Below, in pieces: positions 7,106 to 11,504 of a stretch of DNA of 11,504 bases (positions within the stretch are counted from its first letter, which is position 1; every line of letters begins with the position of its first letter). The stretch covers positions 1 through 11,504 of the forward strand of contig JAXGYV010000019.1 of assembly GCA_040772045.1 (NCBI GenBank), given 5' to 3'. Under the pieces are notes generated by a model. That model saw only the letters and a list, made by a program, of their open reading frames with translations, searched no databases and was not told the DNA's origin. Position numbers and translations under genes: made by a program. Source of the stretch: JAXGYV01 sp040772045. GTDB taxonomy: Bacteria; Actinomycetota; Thermoleophilia; UBA2241.

Positions 7106-8644
7106 ATGGAGCCAACAGAGGGTCTGCTGATCGCCAGGGGAGAGATCGATCTCCGCCTGCTCCCCCACATGGCCAATCGTCACGGCTTGGTCGCCGGTGC
7201 CACTGGTACAGGGAAGACCGTCACGCTTCAGGTTCTGGCCGAGGCGTTCAGCCGGATTGGCGTGCCGGTGTTCGCTGCCGACGTGAAGGGCGACCTCTCC
7301 GGCATCTCCCAGAGCGGCGGCGGCAATCCCAAGGTCGATGCTCGCCTCGAGCAGCTTCGGCTGACACCCTGGGAGTTCTCGCCCACGCCGGTGATGTTCT
7401 GGGACGTCTTCGGCGACCAGGGCCACCCATTGCGTACCACGGTGTCGGAGGCCGGTCCTCTCCTGCTGGCGCGCATGCTAGGGCTCAACGAGGTACAGGA
7501 GGCTGTGCTCACGGTCACGTTCCGTGTGGCGGACGACAGCGGCCTCCTGCTCCTCGACCTGAAGGACTTGCGCGCCATGCTGAAGTACGTGGCCGACAAC
7601 GCGGCGGCGATCGGCACGGAGTACGGCATCGTGTCGGCCGCTAGTGTAGGGGCTATCCAGCGCGGCATCCTGGCTCTGGAGGAGCAGGGGGGAGACGAGC
7701 TCTTCGGCGAGCCGGCGCTCGACCTCTTCGACTTCCTGCAGACGGACAGCAACGGGCGTGGCTACGTGAACCTGCTCGCCGCCGACCGTCTCATGACATC
7801 GCCGCGTGCCTACTCGACCTTGTTGTTGTGGCTGCTCTCCGAACTGTTCGAGCGGCTGCCCGAAGCGGGCGATCTGCCCAAGCCCAAGCTCGTGTTCTTC
7901 TTCGATGAGGCTCATCTCCTCTTCGACGAGGCGCCGGCGGCGCTGCTCTCCAAGATAGAACAGGTGGTCCGGCTGATCCGGAGCAAGGGCGTGGGGGTGT
8001 ACTTCGTCACGCAGAATCCCATCGACATCCCAGACACCGTCCTCGGTCAGCTCGGCAACAAGGTGCAGCATGCCTTGCGTGCATTCACCCCGCGGGAACA
8101 GAAGGCAGTCAAGGCCATGGCCGAGACTTTCAGGGTGAATCCCGAGCTGGATGTGGAGACAGCCGTCACCGACCTCGGTGTCGGCGAGGCGCTGGTCTCT
8201 CTGCTGGAGGCGGACGGCAGTCCAAGCATGGTGCGGCGTGCATTCATCGTGCCTCCCCATGGCCACATCGGAGTCATCTCCCCCGAACAACGTCAGCAGA
8301 TCCGTGCCGCCTCGCTGGTGGCGGGGCACTACGAGCAGGTTGTGGACAGGGATTCTGCCTACGAGGTGCTCAAGGCGCGGGCCGAGAAGGCCGTCGCGGA
8401 GCAGGAGGCGGTCGTCGCGGCAAAGGAAGCAGCCGCGAAAGAAGAGGCGGCGGCGAAGGTTGAGAGGCGGGCCGCGGAGACCAGGGTGGAGCAGAGACAG
8501 GGCCGGCAGGAGGCCGGGGCGGGTCGAGGGAGACGCGACTCGATGCTCGAGGCACTCGGGAAGAGCGCGGTGCGGGCCATGGGCAGTCAGGTCGGTCGCA
8601 GCATCATGCGCGGTGTGCTCGGCACCCTCATGAAATCTCGGTAG
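7106..8644 (+). CDS. HerA-like ATPase of the YjgR/DUF853 family
   Basis: A 512-aa cytosolic P-loop NTPase resembling E. coli YjgR over nearly its whole length. The N-terminal LPHMANRHGLVAGATGTGKTVTLQ contains Walker A (31-38, GATGTGKT), followed by VPVFAADVKGDLSG (53-66). Walker B is LVFFFDEAH (262-270). VRLIRSKGVGVYFVTQNP (288-305) and the GNKVQHALRAFTPREQKAVK segment (318-336) are family signatures. The HerA/FtsK superfamily includes DNA pumps and helicases, but this subfamily's role is not settled. Residues about 422-472 form an Ala/Glu/Lys/Arg-rich coiled-coil-like stretch before the conserved basic tail. Start ATG 7106 is chosen for its ribosome site; GTG 7064 would add 14 residues. It is the third gene behind hutU-hutI, with no obvious link to histidine catabolism. 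Confidence 0.93.
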   Translation: MEPTEGLLIARGEIDLRLLPHMANRHGLVAGATGTGKTVTLQVLAEAFSRIGVPVFAADVKGDLSGISQSGGGNPKVDARLEQLRLTPWEFSPTPVMFWDVFGDQGHPLRTTVSEAGPLLLARMLGLNEVQEAVLTVTFRVADDSGLLLLDLKDLRAMLKYVADNAAAIGTEYGIVSAASVGAIQRGILALEEQGGDELFGEPALDLFDFLQTDSNGRGYVNLLAADRLMTSPRAYSTLLLWLLSELFERLPEAGDLPKPKLVFFFDEAHLLFDEAPAALLSKIEQVVRLIRSKGVGVYFVTQNPIDIPDTVLGQLGNKVQHALRAFTPREQKAVKAMAETFRVNPELDVETAVTDLGVGEALVSLLEADGSPSMVRRAFIVPPHGHIGVISPEQRQQIRAASLVAGHYEQVVDRDSAYEVLKARAEKAVAEQEAVVAAKEAAAKEEAAAKVERRAAETRVEQRQGRQEAGAGRGRRDSMLEALGKSAVRAMGSQVGRSIMRGVLGTLMKSR

Positions 8645-8682
8645 GCTCGTCTCCGCTCGCTTCCGGCCGGCGTTTGGACGCA

Positions 8683-8714
8683 GGGCCGGCGGCGGCCAGG
8701 TCCGCCGCCGGCCC
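8683..8714 (+). terminator. Strong GC hairpin at the end of the hutU-hutI-yjgR operon
   Basis: GGGCCGGCGGCGG (8683-8695) pairs perfectly with CCGCCGCCGGCCC (8702-8714) around the loop CCAGGT. It is 38 nt downstream of the last stop codon. No T-tract follows, so it is either a U-less intrinsic terminator or an mRNA-stabilising stem. A smaller hairpin, AGCCGT-CAG-ACGGCT, lies at 8755-8769. Apart from these, the 8645-8846 stretch shows nothing gene-like. Confidence 0.6.
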
Positions 8715-8846
8715 CGTCGGCCGGGCCTACCGTTATCGGCTCGTGCCGTGCCGGAGCCGTCAGACGGCTGGCGCGCCGCGGCGCTCTTCGCGTGTTCGTC
8801 TCGCGCTGCCGAAACGTTCCGTCCGACCCGCTCCCTATGATCTCCC

Positions 8847-8874
8847 TTGACACGAACACGTGTTCTGGTATGCT
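8847..8874 (+). promoter_or_regulatory. lexA promoter (sigma-70/SigA type)
   Basis: A consensus -35 TTGACA (8847-8852) and a -10 TATGCT (8869-8874) are separated by 16 bp, with an upstream TG making an extended -10 (TGG at 8866-8868). Transcription should begin near 8881, giving a leader of about 31 nt before lexA. A LexA box fills the spacer, so repressor binding would exclude RNA polymerase. Confidence 0.85.
8853..8866. promoter_or_regulatory. LexA-binding SOS box 1 (in the -35/-10 spacer)
   Basis: CGAACACGTGTTCT contains GAAC-ACGT-GTTC, a perfect 12-bp palindrome and an exact fit to the Gram-positive/actinobacterial LexA consensus GAAC-N4-GTTC. It lies wholly between the promoter hexamers. 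Confidence 0.9.
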
Positions 8875-8879
8875 CCGCA

Positions 8880-8893
8880 CGAACAGGTGTTCG
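8880..8893. promoter_or_regulatory. LexA-binding SOS box 2 (at the predicted transcription start)
   Basis: CGAACAGGTGTTCG contains GAAC-AGGT-GTTC, with both half-sites and the flanking C/G intact. Its centre is 27 bp from that of box 1, and it covers the predicted +1. Two boxes imply tight autoregulation of lexA. Confidence 0.88.
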
Positions 8894-8898
8894 TATGT

Positions 8899-8905
8899 AA
8901 GGAGG
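8899..8905 (+). promoter_or_regulatory. Shine-Dalgarno site of lexA
   Basis: AAGGAGG lies 6 nt before GTG 8912. It establishes this start; the in-frame ATG at 8792 would place the promoter and both SOS boxes inside the coding region. Confidence 0.85.
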
Positions 8906-8911
8906 GAGAGG

Positions 8912-9511
8912 GTGTCGGCCCTTACAGCACGGCAGCAGCAGGTTCTCGAGTTCATTCGCCAGTCGGTGCGCACCACGGGCTATCCGCCCACGGTGCGCGA
9001 AATCTGCGCCAAGTTGCGCCTTTCGGCGCCGTCCACCGTCCACGCGCATCTGGCCAACCTCGAGCGTCTCGGGTATATCCGCCGCGATCCCAGTAAGCCG
9101 CGGGCCCTCGAGTTAGTGGGCGAGCGGCGCCTGCCCCAGCCGCTGCCACTGCTCGGGCGCGTGGCCGCGGGCATGCCCATCCTGGCCGAGCAGAATGTGG
9201 AGGAGTACGTGGACGTCCCCTCGCTTCTGCGTCGCGGGGACGACGACTTTCTGCTGCGCGTCCAGGGCGACTCTATGACCGACGCGGGCATTCTCGATGG
9301 CGATTTCGTGGTGGTCCATCAGCAGCGTGAGGCGGAGAACGGGACGATCGTCGTGGCTCTCGTGGACGATGAGGCGACCACGAAGCGCTTCTTCCGTGAG
9401 GGCAGTCGCGTTCGGCTGCAGCCGGAGAACCAGTTGTACCCGCCGATTATCGTTGAGCGTGGCGAGGTACAGATCGTCGGCACTGTTGTGGGGGTGCTGC
9501 GCAAACTATGA
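8912..9511 (+). CDS. lexA: LexA repressor, SOS response regulator and self-cleaving protease (EC 3.4.21.88)
   Basis: A 199-aa dimeric repressor of DNA-damage genes. The N-terminal winged helix (1-68) is typical, with LTARQQQVLEFIRQ, GYPPTVREICAKL and STVHAHLANLERLGYIRR. The C-terminal S24 peptidase domain has the autocleavage bond A86-G87 (GRVAAGMPI), the nucleophile S121 in QGDSMTDAGI and the general base K158 in EATTKRFF. All are at family spacing, about two residues beyond the E. coli positions A84-G85, S119 and K156. RecA filaments stimulate the cleavage, which derepresses the regulon. The start is GTG 8912. Two perfect SOS boxes in the gene's own promoter show autoregulation. The final codons overlap the next gene by 4 nt (ATGA), so the repressor heads a three-gene operon. 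Confidence 0.98.
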   Translation: MSALTARQQQVLEFIRQSVRTTGYPPTVREICAKLRLSAPSTVHAHLANLERLGYIRRDPSKPRALELVGERRLPQPLPLLGRVAAGMPILAEQNVEEYVDVPSLLRRGDDDFLLRVQGDSMTDAGILDGDFVVVHQQREAENGTIVVALVDDEATTKRFFREGSRVRLQPENQLYPPIIVERGEVQIVGTVVGVLRKL

Positions 9512-9732
9512 CACGTCCGGTCGCCCTTCATCACGGTCCCACGCTCGCCGACGCGTTGCGAGAGCTCACCGATGCCGCGCGCTCAGGGGCGGCTCGCTGC
9601 CCGTGGTGCACGTCTCGCAGCGTGCGCTGGACCATCGAGGAAGGATGGCCGGCACGGGATGTCCTGTGCTGCGATGCCTGCGGTAGCCGGCTCGAACTGG
9701 ACAGGCCTCTGCGGAAAAAGGCGGTCGCGTGA
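9508..9732 (+). CDS. Small zinc-ribbon protein of unknown function in the lexA operon
   Basis: A 74-aa protein I do not recognise. Its ATG overlaps the lexA stop (ATGA), and its TGA overlaps the next gene's GTG. It lacks a strong ribosome site, so translation probably depends on lexA. A helical N-terminus (about 10-28, LADALRELTDAARSG) precedes a zinc ribbon: C31-P-W-C34 and C55-D-A-C58, with an additional C54. The 20 residues between the pairs contain two tryptophans, and the tail is basic. No transmembrane segment or signal peptide is seen. Four-cysteine ribbons of this size bind nucleic acid or protein partners. It is not NrdR, which is larger and has an ATP-cone, although nrdR does neighbour lexA in some actinobacteria. 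As it shares the lexA promoter it should be damage-inducible (inference). Confidence 0.8.
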   Translation: MTRPVALHHGPTLADALRELTDAARSGAARCPWCTSRSVRWTIEEGWPARDVLCCDACGSRLELDRPLRKKAVA

Positions 9733-10121
9733 AACCGCGCCGCGCAGAGACGAGGACGACGGGCGCCAGCAGAGGCGGCTCACGGGGGCGGTCAACGTCG
9801 AAACCCCTCCATCGCGGTCGCCGCCGCCGGCAGCAGCGCCTCGCGGGCCTCGCCCGTCTGGCGCTCGTCGTCCTCATCCTCGTTCTCCTGGCCTGGACGG
9901 GGGCCCGCATCGCCCAAGCTGCGGGCGCAGACGAACCGCTCACCGGGGTCGTGTACGTCGTGCGCTCCGGAGACACTCTCTGGGATCTGGTTTCGGAGCA
10001 CTACGGTACTCAGCAGCACGACGTCCGTGCGCTGGTCGATCTCGTTGAGCGCGAGAATCATCTCGCGGAGCCCGCGCTGGTACCGGGCCAGCGCATCCGC
10101 TTCCCGTACGTGCCGGAGTAG
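9729..10121 (+). CDS. Single-pass membrane LysM protein, candidate SOS cell-division inhibitor (YneA-like)
   Basis: A 130-aa protein. The start is GTG 9729 overlapping the upstream stop (GTGA), with a weak AAGG 7 nt before it. Residues 1-38 are strongly basic (many Arg) and should stay in the cytoplasm. One transmembrane helix spans about 41-62 (LARLALVVLILVLLAW). A LysM peptidoglycan-binding domain at about 75-126 has the signatures VYVVRSGDTLWDL and LVPGQRIRFP. The predicted topology is N-in with LysM outside. This is the architecture of Bacillus YneA; the mycobacterial Rv2719c next to lexA is likewise a LysM protein. Both are SOS-induced and affect division or the cell wall (established knowledge). 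Location in the lexA operon supports the same role here, but overall sequence similarity cannot be judged without a search. A plain envelope-anchored LysM protein is the alternative. Confidence 0.85.
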   Translation: MKPRRAETRTTGASRGGSRGRSTSKPLHRGRRRRQQRLAGLARLALVVLILVLLAWTGARIAQAAGADEPLTGVVYVVRSGDTLWDLVSEHYGTQQHDVRALVDLVERENHLAEPALVPGQRIRFPYVPE

Positions 10122-10231
10122 TTGCCGGAACCGCACGGACGGATGCACCAGGCCGCGTCCGCACGGCGGTCGCAGTGCGTCGCGCGGGCGTTGGAGTAAG
10201 GTCGGCCTGCGCGGTGCGGCGACCGCCGGAT

Positions 10232-11200
10232 TTATAGCCAATCGCGGCGGTGGAAGAGCGCGTACAGCAGGCCGCCGACAGCGAGCATGAGGCCGCCGGC
10301 GAAGGGGTAGCCGAGCGTCCAGTGCAGCTCGGGCATATGGCGGAAGTTCATGCCGTACACGCTGGCGATAAAGGTTGGTACGGCGATAATGGCCGCCCAC
10401 GCGCTAACTTTGAGGACCACGTTATTGAGCCGGTTGGAGACCACGGACATGTGGCCCTCAACGGCCGTCGCGAGGAGCTCGCGTCCCATGTCCAGTTCTT
10501 CGTAGACCTTGATCACGTGGTCCGACAGATCGCGGAAGTGCTCGTCCAGTGCGGGGTCTAGCACGGTCTCGTCGCGGCGCAGCAGCGTGTTGAGTACCTC
10601 GCGCAAAGGGGCGACGGCACGGCGAAAGCGCACGATGTCGTGCCGGAGCCGGAACACGGCGGGAAGGTCGCCGTCGCCGGAGGTCGTTGTCAGGAGTCGT
10701 TCCTCCGTCTCGACGATGCGGTCTTGCAGATACTCGAGCGCCTCAAAGTACCCGTCGACGATGTGGTCGAAGACGACGTACATGACGAAGCCGCCGCCTT
10801 CACTGAGCTCTTTCGGGCAAGCTTGGAGGCGCTCGCCGACCCTGTCGATGTTGAGCGCCGGCTGATGCCGCACCGTGATGGCGAAGTGCGGTGCGGCAAA
10901 CAGGCCTACCTCGCTCAATTGAAGACCGCCGTCGACGATGGCGGCCCCGTAGGCCACCGCGAAGAGGCAGTTTTGGTAGCGGTCGATCTTGGGCCGCTGG
11001 TGTGCCTCGAGCGCGTCTTCCACGGCTAATGGTGGCAGCGAGAACTCCTCGGCCAGCTGCCGGATCTCCTCTTCAGTGGGTGAGACTACGTCTACCCACA
11101 CCAGATCGCTGCCGGCGGCTAGCACGTCCGAGATCTGCTCGAAGGGGAGCGGTTCTGGGCGGCAGCGGCCGTCGTGGAAGAGCACTGTCGTCAGTGTCAT
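10232..11200 (-). CDS. corA: CorA-family magnesium/cobalt transporter
   Basis: A 322-aa inner-membrane Mg2+ (and Co2+/Ni2+) channel, working as a pentamer. The start is ATG at 11200 (MTLTTVLFHDG); the open frame to 11362 would run through the antisense of tRNA-Pro and is rejected. The long cytoplasmic N-terminal funnel includes VWVDVVSPTEEEIRQLAEEF, PLAVEDALEAHQRPKIDRY and the long stalk helix (about 183-262). The membrane part is C-terminal: TM1 about 263-282, the selectivity motif GMN at 283-285 within YGMNFRHMPEL, and TM2 about 299-315, ending in a basic tail. Length is typical. The ribosome site is weak. It is convergent with the LysM gene (110-bp gap without a clear terminator) and divergent from the tRNA cluster. 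Neighbours give no further clue to its regulation. Confidence 0.96.
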   Translation of the reverse strand: MTLTTVLFHDGRCRPEPLPFEQISDVLAAGSDLVWVDVVSPTEEEIRQLAEEFSLPPLAVEDALEAHQRPKIDRYQNCLFAVAYGAAIVDGGLQLSEVGLFAAPHFAITVRHQPALNIDRVGERLQACPKELSEGGGFVMYVVFDHIVDGYFEALEYLQDRIVETEERLLTTTSGDGDLPAVFRLRHDIVRFRRAVAPLREVLNTLLRRDETVLDPALDEHFRDLSDHVIKVYEELDMGRELLATAVEGHMSVVSNRLNNVVLKVSAWAAIIAVPTFIASVYGMNFRHMPELHWTLGYPFAGGLMLAVGGLLYALFHRRDWL

Positions 11201-11246
11201 GAGCTTCGGTTCGCTGCCGCCTATCCAGAACCCTCCGTGTGTGGGG

Positions 11247-11252
11247 TATACT
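11247..11252 (+). promoter_or_regulatory. Candidate -10 element of the tRNA cluster
   Basis: TATACT lies 8 bp before the 5' end of tRNA-Pro, so transcription would start almost at the mature tRNA end. The -35 region is poor. The hexamer overlaps the palindrome GTATAC (11246-11251), so a minus-strand TATACC is superimposed on it, facing corA. Confidence 0.45.
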
Positions 11253-11260
11253 CCGCCTGC

Positions 11261-11337
11261 CGGGACGTGGCGCAGCCTGGTAGCGCACCTGCTTTGGGAG
11301 CAGGGGGCCGGCGGTTCGAATCCGCCCGTCCCGACCA
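11261..11337 (+). tRNA. tRNA-Pro (anticodon UGG)
   Basis: A full cloverleaf can be drawn: acceptor CGGGACG/CGTCCCG, D stem GCGC/GCGC, anticodon stem CCTGC/GCAGG with loop TTTGGGA (anticodon TGG at 11295-11297), and T stem GGCGG/CCGCC with loop TTCGAAT. The discriminator is A11334, and CCA is encoded at 11335-11337. All stems are perfectly paired. It reads most CCN proline codons. Confidence 0.97.
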
Positions 11338-11365
11338 CGCTGGCCATATCGGCGAGCGACAACGA

Positions 11366-11442
11366 GCGGGAGTAGCTCAGTTGGCTAGAGCATCAGCCTT
11401 CCAAGCTGAGGGTCGCGGGTTCGAGGCCCGTCTCCCGCTCCA
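11366..11442 (+). tRNA. tRNA-Gly (anticodon UCC)
   Basis: The cloverleaf is complete: acceptor GCGGGAG/CTCCCGC, D stem GCTC/GAGC, anticodon stem TCAGC/GCTGA with loop CTTCCAA (anticodon TCC at 11400-11402), and T stem GCGGG/CCCGT with one G-U pair. The discriminator is U73, normal for bacterial glycine tRNAs, and CCA is encoded at 11440-11442. It lies 28 nt after tRNA-Pro and is probably on the same transcript. Confidence 0.97.
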
Positions 11443-11457
11443 TTCCCCCGCCTTCAC

Positions 11458-11504
11458 GCGCCCGTAGCTCAGCTGGATAGAGCAGGAGACTTCTAATCTT
11501 CAGG
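11458..11504 (+). tRNA. tRNA-Arg (anticodon UCU), 3' end beyond window
   Basis: Only the 5' 47 nt are present: acceptor strand GCGCCCG, D stem GCTC/GAGC, and anticodon stem GGAGA/TCTTC (one G-U pair) with loop CTTCTAA (anticodon TCT at 11492-11494). The T arm and the 3' acceptor strand lie outside the window. It starts 15 nt after tRNA-Gly, so it is the third member of the cluster. It would decode AGA/AGG, rare in GC-rich genomes. Confidence 0.9.

Noticed and set aside
8895..8900. ATG-TAA minimal start-stop in the lexA leader
   Set aside because: It has no ribosome site of its own and overlaps the lexA Shine-Dalgarno site; most likely chance.
8792..8911. Upstream ATG extension of LexA
   Set aside because: It would encode the promoter and both SOS boxes; LexA homology starts at GTG 8912 behind AAGGAGG.
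7478..9049. 523-codon open frame on the minus strand opposite the YjgR-like gene and the lexA promoter
   Set aside because: It shadows conserved coding sequence and would run through the lexA promoter and SOS boxes; no recognisable protein.
10122..10231. Terminator or small RNA between the LysM gene and corA
   Set aside because: Only weak 5-bp stems (for example GGTCG/CGACC at 10200-10224) and an 8-bp direct repeat CCGCACGG (10131 and 10159) are present, with no T-tract; nothing above chance for this GC content.
11201..11362. N-terminal extension of CorA
   Set aside because: The extra 54 residues are the antisense translation of tRNA-Pro and the intergenic region.
11261..11504. Integrated element at the tRNA cluster
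   Set aside because: No integrase and no duplicated tRNA 3' end within the window; the tRNA-Arg 3' end is outside, so an attachment site cannot be assessed.

Overview
The window comes from the chromosome of a GC-rich bacterium (roughly two thirds G+C by eye). Strong purine-rich Shine-Dalgarno sites, frequent GTG starts and LexA boxes of the GAAC-N4-GTTC type point to a Gram-positive-like lineage. An actinobacterial relative is the best guess, but the sequence alone does not fix the phylum. I see no insertion sequence, prophage or CRISPR array; these are ordinary chromosomal genes with a few uncharacterised ones among them.

Layout. (1) 1-2307, plus strand: the 3' end of a MacB/FtsX-type ABC transporter permease, then an OmpR-family response regulator and a membrane histidine kinase. 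The spacing is 22 nt and then a 13-nt overlap, so this is an export/sensing operon. (2) 2344-3879, minus strand: a single B12-binding-domain radical SAM protein, convergent with the kinase. (3) 3880-4112: a 233-bp divergent intergenic region with a perfect 7-bp hairpin and a 9-bp direct repeat phased by 11 bp. (4) 4113-8644, plus strand: hutU (urocanate hydratase), hutI (imidazolonepropionase; GTGA overlap) and a YjgR/DUF853 HerA-like NTPase, closed by a 13-bp perfect hairpin. HutU and HutI are consecutive steps of histidine degradation (urocanate to imidazolonepropionate to formiminoglutamate). The histidase and formiminoglutamate-processing genes are not in the window. (5) 8847-10121, plus strand: a textbook LexA-repressed promoter (TTGACA, 16-bp spacer filled by one SOS box, TATGCT, second SOS box at about +1) drives lexA. 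A 74-aa zinc-ribbon protein of unknown function and a 130-aa single-pass membrane LysM protein follow, each overlapping its upstream neighbour by 4 nt. (6) 10232-11200, minus strand: a CorA-type Mg2+/Co2+ transporter. (7) 11261-11504, plus strand: a tRNA cluster, Pro(UGG), Gly(UCC) and the 5' part of Arg(UCU), with encoded CCA ends on the two complete genes.

The most interesting region is the lexA operon. Its last gene has the architecture of SOS-induced division inhibitors such as Bacillus YneA (one transmembrane helix plus a LysM domain), which also sit beside lexA. The zinc-ribbon protein between the two has no function I can recognise. Together they may form a compact DNA-damage checkpoint operon.
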